DNA of 64,000 nucleotides, taken from contig CAKMXJ010000003.1 of the NCBI GenBank assembly GCA_928724745.1, forward strand, positions 496,001 through 560,000, in the 5' to 3' direction. Positions 1 through 9,700 of this stretch are shown here, piece after piece (within the stretch, counting starts at the first letter, position 1; every line of letters starts with the position of its first letter). The notes below the pieces were generated by a model. That model saw nothing but the letters and a program-made list of their open reading frames with translations. It was not told the DNA's origin and ran no database searches. A program made the position numbers and the translations under genes. The DNA is from Anthracocystis setariae (Eukaryota > Basidiomycota > Ustilaginomycetes > Ustilaginales > Ustilaginaceae).

Positions 1-519
1 ACGCTCACTCGCTCGGTCCACCCTCCTCCGAGCTCCGTTGGCCACGCTGCTCAGCTGTGCCATGTCTTGTACTTACAACACTGCCAGTCTGCGAGTTGAC
101 CGATGCCGCCGCTTCGCGAGTCGTAAAGTGAAAGTGATCAAGAGAAATGGATGCATAGCCTCGCCTGATGCTGATTATAATACAGTATCGTACAGTATTG
201 CCGTTCAGCTGCGATAAGCAGAGTGTGCGCTCAGGGCGTCCGGCCTATGAGAGCAGCGAGCGCTCCCCCGCATTCACTTGACCCTCGAGCCATTACCGGT
301 CCCTATCTCGAGGGCTGAATGACTCGTCAGAGTATCAGAGTCCATTCATCTGAGCCCCTCGACCTGGCAATACAAATACCGCTCACAATCACCCGCAATT
401 CCTCTCCTCTCCTTATACTCTTTTCGATCCTCCCCGCGTTATTGATCGAAACAAATCTCTCCTTGAACCCCTCTACTCACTCTATCCTCAATCCACACAT
501 AGAACTCCAAATACCATCG
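1..519. other. Intergenic/5' flank of bleomycin hydrolase
   Basis: No convincing gene is seen. The stretch contains GTACAGTA-like words around 182-200 and an AT-rich patch near 173-180 that could be a weak TATA element. The reading frame of the next gene is open from 319, but the better start is at 520, so 319-519 is treated as 5' leader. Confidence 0.5.
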
Positions 520-2175
520 ATGGGTTCCGCCGCATCCAAGCCCGAGGCCAGCAAGCCCGCCTCTTCCTCCTCATCCGAGTCTTACAGCGAGAAGGTCAAG
601 TACACCGTCGCTACTGACCCATCGCGCGTTCACGCACAAAGCTCTGGCGTCGTCAACCACCATGCTGCTGACCGTCTCGCTCGCATCCAAGCCGAAACTC
701 TCCAGCGCTTCTCTGGCTCCTCGTCATCTTCCAACACAGTCGACCGATCACCTGGCATCTCGCTCTCCTCTCTGCCCAAGTGGCAGTCCTCGGCTCTCGC
801 CACTCAATCCGCTCGCATCGCTCAGAACACGCTTCACAACGCCTCCATCGCCGGCTCCGTCCATCGTCGCGATGTCGAGGTGAGCTGCGCACACATCTTC
901 AACACCGCCATCCCCTACGAAGTCAAGCCCGTCGTCAACCAGCACAACTCTGGCCGTTGCTGGCTTTTCGCCACCTGCAACGTCATCCGTCATCAGGCGG
1001 CCAAGGTGCTCCAACTCGACGAGTTTGAGCTCTCCCAGAGCTACCTCTTCTTCTGGGATAAGTTGGAAAAATCCAACTACTTCCTCGAGAACATGATCGA
1101 GCTAGCCGACGAAAAGCTCGATCAGCGCGTCGTGGGATTCCTCAAGACGGCTCCGACCAACGACGGTGGTCAGTGGGACATGGTTGCCAACCTCTTGGAC
1201 AAGTACGGTGTCGTGCCCAAGTCGGTGTATCCGGAAAGTTACAACTCGTCCTACTCGAGCCAGATCAACTGGCTCGTTACCGCCAAGCTGCGCGAGTACA
1301 CGATCGAGCTGCGTCAAATCAAGGAGGATGTCGAGCGCAAGATTGGTCACTTGGCGCAAAAGGAACAGCGCACGATCTCGCACGTTGAGGTTGCGCACGC
1401 TGTGCGTCAGGCTCAGAGGGCGAGGAAGGATGAGCAGATGGAAGAGGTTTACCGTCTGTTGGTCATTTCGCTTGGCACGCCTCCTCAGCCGGATGACGAG
1501 TTTACTTACGAGTACCGAAACCGCGATGGAAAGTTTGTCTCGATCACTTCGACGCCTAAAAAGTTCCTGCGCGACTACACGGGTTCGTTCGATCACAAAA
1601 CCAGGTGCTCGTTGATCCACGACCCACGTCATCCTGCCGACCGTCTCATCACGGTCGAGAGGCTCGGTAACATCTGGGAAGGCACTCCCATCAGTTACGT
1701 CAACACCACCGTCGACGTGATGCGCGACGCGGTGGTCAAGTCGATCAAAGCCGGTCACCCGGTCTTCTTCGGTTGCGACGTCGGTCAATTTTCCGACAAA
1801 ACATCAGGCATCATGGATCCCAACCTGTTTGGCTACAACGAAGCGTTCAATATCTCGCTCGGTCTCAACAAGGCGCAACGCATCGAACTCGGCGAGAGCT
1901 CCATGACGCATGCCATGGTCATCACCGCCGTGCATATCAACCAAAACACCGGCAAAGTCGAGCGGTACAGGGTCGAGAACAGTTGGGGTGAACAAGGCGT
2001 CGGAAATGGTAAGGGCTTTATGGTTATGAGCGACAAGTGGTTTGAGGAATTCAATTACCAGGTGGTGGTTAGTAAGCAGTACATGCCTAAGCATCTGTGG
2101 GGCTTGTACACAAACGGAGTTGATCAGGATACTATTAGATTGCCTCCTTATGACCCGCTTGGTGCACTTGCTTAA
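520..2175 (+). CDS. Bleomycin hydrolase (papain-family C1B cysteine peptidase, Gal6/Lap3-like)
   Basis: The 551-residue product is a cytosolic aminopeptidase of the bleomycin hydrolase family; family members form hexameric barrels with the active sites facing inward. The papain-type triad is visible: Cys147 in SGRCWLFATCN, His464 in MTHAMVI and Asn487 in VENSWG. I chose the ATG at 520 rather than the in-frame ATG at 319. The upstream 67 codons look like untranslated leader, whereas the protein from 520 begins MGSAASK, a good N-myristoylation context (Gly2, Ser6) also plausible for this family. The C terminus ends in DPLGALA; family members use their C-terminal arm inside the active site, and yeast Gal6 trims a last Lys to expose Ala, a residue already absent here. 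The gene converges on ALG5, with only 84 bp between the stop codons. Function is confident; the lipid modification is inference. Confidence 0.93.
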   Translation: MGSAASKPEASKPASSSSSESYSEKVKYTVATDPSRVHAQSSGVVNHHAADRLARIQAETLQRFSGSSSSSNTVDRSPGISLSSLPKWQSSALATQSARIAQNTLHNASIAGSVHRRDVEVSCAHIFNTAIPYEVKPVVNQHNSGRCWLFATCNVIRHQAAKVLQLDEFELSQSYLFFWDKLEKSNYFLENMIELADEKLDQRVVGFLKTAPTNDGGQWDMVANLLDKYGVVPKSVYPESYNSSYSSQINWLVTAKLREYTIELRQIKEDVERKIGHLAQKEQRTISHVEVAHAVRQAQRARKDEQMEEVYRLLVISLGTPPQPDDEFTYEYRNRDGKFVSITSTPKKFLRDYTGSFDHKTRCSLIHDPRHPADRLITVERLGNIWEGTPISYVNTTVDVMRDAVVKSIKAGHPVFFGCDVGQFSDKTSGIMDPNLFGYNEAFNISLGLNKAQRIELGESSMTHAMVITAVHINQNTGKVERYRVENSWGEQGVGNGKGFMVMSDKWFEEFNYQVVVSKQYMPKHLWGLYTNGVDQDTIRLPPYDPLGALA

Positions 2176-2259
2176 TGTTGGTGCGCTTGGCGGCTTTGAA
2201 TTGTATCATTTGATTGGGCCCCTATACGTATGTGTGTGGATGTGTGGGTGTGTGTGAGG

Positions 2260-3630
2260 TTAGACAGAGGGGGGAGGGGGAGGGGGAGGGGGAGGGGGGT
2301 TCCATCTGCCTAAGCTGTAATTTGCTCGAATGACGATGAGGTCTAATGCCATACGGATCGAGTCTTTGACGAGGTCGATTTTGGAGCCGCCGATTTCTTG
2401 CCAGTGGACGGCGACTTGGGCTATTGGGATGGGTAATCCTGTCAACTGGTCGTCTTGATCTTTAGTGACGGTGAGGGTGGGGTGGAGATGGAGGGCGGAT
2501 TGGGAAGCCATTTGGGTGAGGATGAGGAGTTCGACGTCAAAGATCCAACCGTCGATGTGAGCTGCGGGGAAGACGAGTTGGGCTGTGGGACGAGTGAAGA
2601 GTTTAAAGCCACATTGAGTGTCTTTGATTTCCGGTTGGACGGGGAGCGATTGTACGGTGGTTGGATGGGTGGGTTGGTTGTTACCATTGGTGAGTTTGGA
2701 AATGAGACTGCGTAGGGTGGGGGGGCGGAGAAGGAGGGTGAGCAAGAGGTGAAAACTGTGCATGAGCAAGTTTCGAATGAACGAGCGTCGAACGACAGCG
2801 TCGGATTTCACCATGTGTGCTCGAGAACCGACCACAACACCATAGCCCGTTTGCGTGACAACTCTGGAAAGCGTTTGACACAGTTGGCTCAGGTCCGAAA
2901 ATCGTGTCGCACCATCAGCGTCGGCGAACAAGATGAGACTACCACGCGAATGTAATACACCATGACGAACTGCACCACCTTTACCCCGATTCTTGACCAG
3001 ACGAACCACGCGCACGTCCGGCGAATGCTCCAAAGACGTCACAAAATCCAGCGCTACTTGATGCGTCCCATCCTTGCTCCCATCATCCACAATGATGATC
3101 TCGTAACTCGAAAACGGTTCCTCCAAAGCCTGATGAACAAAAGTTTCGCCTTTGGCGATCTTCCCCGCTCCATTAGCCACCTGAGAGCTGGAGCTGGGGC
3201 CAGGCGAGTCAAGCCCCTTGGAAAGACTTCGCTTCTGCGATTTGAGCTGCTCCAAATACTCCACCGTCTCGGTCAACATGATGGGCAACCTCTCCTTCTC
3301 GTTGTAAGCTGGAATTACCACACTCAACTGCACCTCTGCCTCTCCTGTTTCTAGCTTCGCCAGAGGTTGACTTGTCTTGACTCCCGGTGAGAGATAAGTG
3401 AGTTCGCTGGGAGAACTCGTCTTCTGTTCCGGCGTCAGCAACACCAGGATCATGTAGAATGTAGAAGCGCCGAGCACCGCAAGCGTAACGAGGAGGAGCG
3501 CAAGTTGCGGATAGTAGTGGTAAATCCCAATCGGCACCGCTGTCAGGAACGAGTAGATGGTACCATCGAATAAGCTCGAAGAAGCCGCCGAACCCGCAAC
3601 GGCTGAGCCAGCACAGCAAGCTGCACCCAT
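2260..3630 (-). CDS. ALG5: Dolichyl-phosphate beta-glucosyltransferase (Alg5)
   Basis: The 456-residue product makes dolichyl-phosphate glucose from UDP-glucose at the cytosolic face of the ER, the donor for the last three glucoses of the N-glycan precursor. An N-terminal hydrophobic stretch (about residues 20-65) should anchor it. The GT2 fold follows: VVIPAYNEKERLP, IIIVDDGSKDGT, NRGKGGAVRHG, the metal-binding FADADGA, then DTQCGFKLF and WIFDVELL, all characteristic of Alg5. An insertion of about 35 Ser/Gly-rich residues lies between the first two motifs. The last residues are an uninterrupted run of ten prolines and then Ser-Val, encoded by a G-rich repeat on the + strand (2269-2299), so the tail is microsatellite-derived. 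A different frame is open upstream to 3838, but I see no case for extending the gene. Confidence 0.93.
   Translation of the reverse strand: MGAACCAGSAVAGSAASSSLFDGTIYSFLTAVPIGIYHYYPQLALLLVTLAVLGASTFYMILVLLTPEQKTSSPSELTYLSPGVKTSQPLAKLETGEAEVQLSVVIPAYNEKERLPIMLTETVEYLEQLKSQKRSLSKGLDSPGPSSSSQVANGAGKIAKGETFVHQALEEPFSSYEIIIVDDGSKDGTHQVALDFVTSLEHSPDVRVVRLVKNRGKGGAVRHGVLHSRGSLILFADADGATRFSDLSQLCQTLSRVVTQTGYGVVVGSRAHMVKSDAVVRRSFIRNLLMHSFHLLLTLLLRPPTLRSLISKLTNGNNQPTHPTTVQSLPVQPEIKDTQCGFKLFTRPTAQLVFPAAHIDGWIFDVELLILTQMASQSALHLHPTLTVTKDQDDQLTGLPIPIAQVAVHWQEIGGSKIDLVKDSIRMALDLIVIRANYSLGRWNPPPPPPPPPPSV
2269..2299. repeat. G-rich (GGGGGA)n tract
   Basis: Five runs of four or more G separated by single A residues. 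The tract is capable of forming a G-quadruplex on the + strand. It encodes the proline tail of Alg5 on the other strand and lies between two convergent genes. Confidence 0.85.
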
Positions 3631-4004
3631 CTTGAACCCTGCTTCCGGAGAAGGAGAAGATACGCGGACAAATGCGTGCGAACCCTTTCGACAAAGGTGA
3701 ATTTGAGGATTTCTGCGTTATCGTCTCACCCCAAGACGATGGTAGAAGGGCCGAGGTCGGATCGACGTTGTCCTCTTGAGCGGCCTTGTTCGAAGCCAAG
3801 ACGTTGGCAGTGATGGTGGTGGTTGGAAGCTCAGTCACTTAGCACGGTGCAAAGTGTGGTTTGCAAACGTGTACTTGGAAAGGTCGAGCGTTGGAAGAAA
3901 CCGGGAATGCGACGGGAGAGGAAATGAATGGCAAGACTGCAGCTGCAGTCACAGAGTGAGTGGAACGGACTGCATGCGCGACTCGAAATCAAAGCCACAG
4001 CACA
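3631..4004. other. ALG5 5' flank, interrupted by a LINE
   Basis: This is the upstream region of ALG5, read on the minus strand, up to the LINE insertion. A minus-strand frame from 3838 overlaps it but shows no recognisable domain. The LINE junction is marked by the 5' target-site copy at 3991-4004. Confidence 0.5.
3991..4004. repeat. 5' target-site duplication of the LINE
   Basis: AAAGCCACAGCACA here is repeated exactly at 6336-6349, directly after the poly-A tail. Because the A residues can belong to the tail, the unambiguous part is 11-14 bp. After these bases the two copies diverge (T versus G), as expected for a duplication bordering an insertion. Confidence 0.85.
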
Positions 4005-6338
4005 TGTTGCTGCGCCAGGTGGAGCGCCGGTGAGCCTGGGGGACTTGACCTATGATACCTTCAGGCTAGTGCGGAGAGACGACCTCAAAATTCTAGGACT
4101 TACGTTCAACGCCAGGCTTACCTGGACTAAGCACGTGAACGAGGTCCACGCTAAGGCCAGCAACGCGCTAGGCTCCCTGCTAGCCTGGGGCAACAGACGG
4201 TGGGGTTTCAGTCTCACCCAGCAACGACTGTTGTACACAGCGGGAGTCCTCCCCATCATGACATATGCTTGCGCAGTCTGGCACCGCCCAAAACGATCCG
4301 CCAACCTCATTCGACCTCTCCTCACTGTCCAGCGCCGCGCCGGAATCCTTATCACTGGCTGCTTCAATTCGACCTCCACCGACGCCATCAACTTCGAGGC
4401 GGCTCTCCTCCCGCTCGACATCGCGCTAGAGCTGCGCGCCGGCCTGGACCTAGTCCGACTGCTCAGCGCTTCACCTGAGCACCCATGCCGGGCGACTGTC
4501 GACAGAGCCCTTCGCCGCCGCCCCCAACACACAACCGGTGCGCTGCATGTATGGATCGAACATTGGCAACTGCACAAACACGGCCCCACACTCCCAAAGC
4601 TCTCCAGACAGGCCCCGTTTATTACTCTCCCGACCATCGCCGTCTCGGCTTCCAAGGATGAGGCCATCGCCCTTCACGAGCGCCTCACGAAAGGGGCGAG
4701 GCCCGATCAAGACATCGCCTACACAGACGGGTCTCTCAAGGCAGGGGTTGCGGCCTTATCGTACAACCTACTCCGAGGTGAAGCCACGGTCGAGTATGCC
4801 GAAGCCATTGGGCTGGGTTCCTCCGTCTTTCGAGCCGAGGTCCTCGCTCTCAGGCGGCTCCTAAGCCGGGAGTCGCTCCGCCCTGGCGCTACGATCTTTT
4901 GTGATAGCCAGGCGGCAGTCAAGGCTGTAGGAGGCGGCCCCTCCACCGACTGTGACGTAGCAGAGGTGCAGAAGTTAGCCTCCACCGCTTCGGCCATGAT
5001 TGTGTGGGTCCCGGGGCACGTCGGAGTTCCTGGCAACGAACGGGCCGACCAGCTAGCCCAGGATGCGGCCGACTCCAACAGCGAGCTCCGGGCATCTCAC
5101 GCTGAGCCCACAGTCATCAGACGAAGCCTCAAGGAAAAGGCGCTTGCGTCCTGGCGGACCCGCTGGTCCACGTCCAGCAAAGGCAGTGGATTGCGGGCGT
5201 TCAACTTGCTCCCGCTCGGGGGCACACGAGGGCTCTACAAGAGGCTGAACAGAAGACAGACTTCGCTCATCGCCCAATTACGGACCAACCACTTGGGCCT
5301 GGGCGAGTACCTCCACCGCCGGCGAGTCCCTGGCCAGTCCGGCCTCTGCGACACATGTGGGGTCCGCGATGACCGCGCTCACCTGTTGAGATGTCGGAAA
5401 CTCCAGAACGCCAGGTCGGCCCTGGAACGGCAGCTCGTCGAGGCCCGGGCCCTCAGGCCCGGCCAAGCCCTGGTTTCACTTCGAGCCTTGGCAAATCGGG
5501 CGGATCGGGTCAAGGCTTTGGCCGATTTCTTGTCGCACAGGCTGTAGTCCTACTCCGCCTCCCGAGCTTCAGCATTTTCACGCGTTTTTCCCGTCGAGCT
5601 TGACAGCCATATCCTGGCTCACGACCACCATCATCGCATCCACGCCTACCAACATCAGACCCCCGGCCAACTCACCGTCCCCAGCACCTCGACCGCCCTA
5701 CACTACCCCATTCCACATGCGATCACCATCATCACAGGTCACCAAGGCCCAGCCCTGCCCGCCGTGGGTCTCGCCCAGCAAGGTCAAGACGGACCACCCC
5801 TCCTCCCCCCGCCTCCCACCAACACCGCCCCTGAGCCCGCCGCCCAAGCGACGGGCCCCGGCCGACGCTTCTCCCAACACGAAAGTCGACAAGAACCGCC
5901 CCGCCCACCCAACCTTCCAACACCCCGGATTCCAACTACTTCAAGATGACTTCAGCATCTTCTGCTCCAAAACCGAGTCTCCAAAGGTCAGCGAGTCGGG
6001 CTTCTGCGAGTGGAACTGGTTAACGGAACCGCCCGCATCCTCCAAAAGGCCGAAACGCCCGGCCCAGAGCCGGAAACGCCCGAAACGCAACTAGCAATTC
6101 TAGCGCCTCGGCGCCGGAGACACCTCACCCTCACCCCCCACACGACGTCTTCATCAAGGGCGCCACCACGGCGTCCGCCACAGTCATTCCAAGTAAGCCC
6201 TGCCGTCTTCTCTCTGCTTTTCCGCATAGCATGCCACTCCGGCGCATTTGTAAACACTTGTCAGCATCGTTTCTCAATTCCCGCATGGGCCAATGGCCTA
6301 GATCGGCGTATGATTCAAAAAAAAAAAAAAAAAAAAAA
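4005..6338 (+). mobile_element. 5'-truncated non-LTR retrotransposon (LINE with RNase H) and poly-A tail
   Basis: The element runs from the 5' target-site copy to a run of about 22 A at 6317-6338. It holds the last part of a reverse transcriptase, an RNase H domain, a zinc-knuckle-like Cys/His motif, a GC-rich 3' non-coding part of about 770 bp (5548-6316) and the poly-A tail. A missing 5' part, a poly-A tail and a short target duplication are the hallmarks of target-primed reverse transcription. The RNase H places it among the I/Tad-like LINE groups, to which the known smut LINEs may belong (inference). It is inserted between the 3' end of NTE1 and the 5' end of ALG5. Confidence 0.9.
4006..5547 (+). 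pseudogene. LINE ORF2 remnant: RT C-terminal part, RNase H, CCHC
   Basis: The element-derived frame has 513 codons and is closed by TAG. It begins inside the thumb of the reverse transcriptase (DDLKILGLTFNARLTW, then a VQRRAG segment). The RT catalytic motifs, the endonuclease and ORF1 are absent. RNase H follows with all acidic residues visible in TDGS, FRAE, CDSQ and ERAD, plus the WVPGHVGVPGN loop. A Cys-X2-Cys-X7-His-X3-Cys motif lies near the end (GLCDTCGV...AHLLRC). There is no stop or frameshift in the retained part, so the insertion is probably young. It can be read from a host ATG at 3928, which adds 26 chance residues of flanking DNA. It is not expected to be autonomous. Confidence 0.88.
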
Positions 6339-6349
6339 GCCACAGCACA
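6336..6349. repeat. 3' target-site duplication of the LINE
   Basis: Exact copy of 3991-4004, overlapping the end of the poly-A tail. Confidence 0.85.
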
Positions 6350-6360
6350 GCTCACCGCAG

Positions 6361-6396
<36 letters not shown>

Positions 6397-6731
6397 CAAA
6401 CCAAAAGTGGAACGGCAAGTCGACGTGTCAAGTCAAGACTGCATGAACAAAGCGCATCTCAAACTCCACATCTTGTCGCCGACCAACACTGTGACTGATT
6501 CTTATTGCCAACTTAACATGGCGATCATGTTGGACAAAATCACACACACACACACACACACTTCCAAGTCAATCCGTTCTCGAGATGTCATTCCTCAACC
6601 AGAAACCATCTGAAGATGACCAACTTGGAAAAGGTTCAGTCTTGTTGCATTTGCAATTGATAGATGTCGATGACGAACGCTGATGGTGATATTGACAATG
6701 TTGTTCGTGTGGGTGACCGACAGCATAACCT
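6350..6731. other. NTE1 3' flank with simple repeats
   Basis: No gene is seen. The stretch contains a (CT)n run at 6362-6393 and a (CA)n run at 6541-6561. The rest is NTE1 3' untranslated or spacer sequence. Confidence 0.6.
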
Positions 6732-9700
6732 CTAGATACTGTTCCTTCTCGCGCTGATCCCCGCCTTTCTCCTAACCCGTCTCCTCTTCCTCCTCCTACT
6801 CATACCGCCCTCGCCCGCCTCATCATCCAGCACCGCTTCCCACTCCTCCTCCTCCTCCTCCTCCTCCTCATCCTCAAAATCACCCCTCTCCGTCCCACTC
6901 GGCAGTCTCCCTTCCGCATCCCATCCATCCAACATCTCCACCGCCGCCTTGTACCCCTTCTCATAGATCATATCAAACCTTCCAAACGCCAACGTCCCAA
7001 ACTCCTCCACGGGCATTCGCATATAGAAACATCCCTTCATCTTCTTCGCCTCCTCCAACGTCTTGACTGAGCTGACATACGTCAACCTGCCCTGAATATC
7101 CGGGATGCTCGGAATCTTACTGGCGTCCGACCATGGATTCCATCTATTCAACAACACCCACCATCCCGACACCGTATCCCCATACGCCCTCGGACTCGTA
7201 TCATCGATCGAACCAACATCCACTGCGAAAACACTGCTCGCTCCCATCGCCAGCATCACCGTCACCGGCAAGTTGTCCACATACCCACCATCCACCAGCA
7301 TATTCCCCTCGTCTACCAGTGGCGGGATCAATCCGGCTAGCGTCATGGATCCCCGGATGTACCTCCATGCATACCCGGTCGTGTGCACTTCCATTCGAGA
7401 CCACGTGATGTTGGTGGTGTTGCAGAAGAACGGGATCCACATGTCTTCGATATGCGTCTCTTGAATCGCCTTGAACACTCCTCGGTTGAATTCGTGTCCG
7501 GTCGTATACGAAACCACGGGATACGTGAGATCCGAAGCAAACCGCCACAGCGACGCCATTCGTCCTGCAAACCGCTTCGCTCTGCCGAAAGTCGAAACCA
7601 TCTCTGCCTCCCTGGCATACAACCCTCCGACCAGAGACCCGATCGACGTCCCTCCCACCATATCGATCGGAATACCCCTTTCCTCCAGCGCCCGGATCAC
7701 ACCCAAATGCGCACACCCACGCGCTCCACCTCCGCCCAGAACCATCCCGATACTCATCCCACACAGCCTTCGTGCCAACCTTGCAAAGTCCGACGCATGA
7801 TGAGGCCGTCCAGATGCAGAGAGAGGAGCCTTGGATTTGCGGTATCGCCGAAGCGATGTCTCGAGTTTCTGCTTAAGATTGCGCAACGCTTTGACAGCTT
7901 TCGGATCGCCGCCCGGGATCACTACAGGGCCGTGTGAGCCTGTCAGCCCTGCCATCTCCACATGGTGATGCGCATGGACCCAAGGTCGACTCTTGAGCCA
8001 TTCCCTCGTCGATCCTGGCGGAACACTCCTCTCTGGATGCAGCAAGACCAGTTCCTTGCGTGCGGTGGTCTTGACACTCATCAACAAGCGCTCGTACTCT
8101 CCCATGGCAGGCTCATCCCCAAAGCCAACCAACAACACGCAATCCGCCTGTCGAATCGAAGTTTGCGACCAAGCCGACGAAACCGGCGTATCCACCACAT
8201 ACACCACCATTCGATACTTCTGCTCCAAATCCGCCAACCATCCGGCCAACTTGAGCTTGCCCATCCGGCTGAACGCATGTCTGCCAAGAACACCCATGAC
8301 GCTGCTCTGATCCAAAAAGATGGCCCTCCCTCCGATCGTGTCGTCAAACGCGGTTTGGAGTTTCGCTGCAAAGTCGATCACCGGCACCTGTCTCGTCACC
8401 GGCACAATCGCGACCGTTTTCAGATTGAGATTGTTCCTTCCCAGATCAGGCAGTCCGGGGATGGGCGCTCCAAGTGCCGCGCCCTCTTGCTTGCTCCTGA
8501 TCAACTCGGTTCGCACCCTCCTCGCGATGATCCTCGAAATCTGAATCGTAATCGCCGGATGACGCACCGAAATCGCATTGAACAAGGTCGACGGCATCTT
8601 GGCCAACTCCGAGTCTCGAATCGCATGCAGCGTCGTCCGTCTCCTCGAATTCGTGATCACATCCAGTTCTCCAACGCTATCTCCCTGACCGTATTCGTTA
8701 TGTACCTCGATCCCGTTGCTCTTCTCTGTGATCGCTCGCAATCGCCCATTGATCACGATGAAGAAGCTATCCGAAGCATCGCCCTCCCTATAAATCACCT
8801 GACCCGCGTTCACCTGCTGCCAGTCCAGGGAAGAGTCGATGTGAAGAATCAACGGCGGCAGTAGACTGAGAAGGCGCTTGCACAGAGTCAACAAGACAAT
8901 CGGGCGACGCTCCATGATCCGTTCAAGCGCGTGTGCTGGCAAAAACCCAACGTAGACATCCGTCTTGGCTGTGATGTCGACGTAACTCGCCGTGCCGAGC
9001 AGACTCGACAAATACCCTGCGATGCCACCACGTCCCACAGTGAAAATGGATCGCTTACCGTCCCTAGCCTTCTGAGCGTACGGACGCTGCTGCTTTCCGT
9101 TGGCATGGACACGGGGAGCCTGCTGAAGCGGTGGTCGAGAGGCTGTCTTGGCAGTCTGTGGGGCTCGAGTGGGTGCAAAGGAGCTCGACGATTGGCTCGG
9201 CTTCCGTGCGCCGCTGCTTCCAGCCCCTCCCGTGCCGTCGAGAGCATTGCCAACCTTTGCAGAATCGGTTGGTCGTCGACGCAAGCCTGCCACGTTGCTG
9301 TACGATGTAGAGGAGGCAGATGCTTCACGAGCCTGAGGGCGATGCAAACTCGTCCGAACGGTTTCATCCGTATTACTGATGCGGTCTGCATCAGTGCCTC
9401 TGCGCGACCTCGACGAGCCCGACTCCCAGAGCGAGTCGATCTCACCACTCCCAGTGCGAAGAGCAGAGCTCGACGAGGATTTCCGTTGCGGTTGCGATCT
9501 CGACTTGTCTTGACTCTGACTAGAGGGGCCCGATGCGCTAGCTTTGCGCCCCTTGCTGTCGCCTGCAAGCTTGTCCTTCGACACGGAATATTCCTCGTCA
9601 TCCAGCCCATTAGCTTCGGCAGGAAGCAAGACGTCCAAGAAGCCATCGACAACATAGAACAGACCGGCCCGGCTCTCACCAGCCTTGACCAGAGTGCTCC

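Noticed and set aside
3209..3838. 209-codon minus-strand frame overlapping the ALG5 start
   Set aside because: It lies out of frame with ALG5 for most of its length; no splice signals convincingly join it to ALG5.
5600..6094. 164-codon Pro-rich frame downstream of the LINE ORF
   Set aside because: It lies in the 3' non-coding part of the LINE and is low-complexity.
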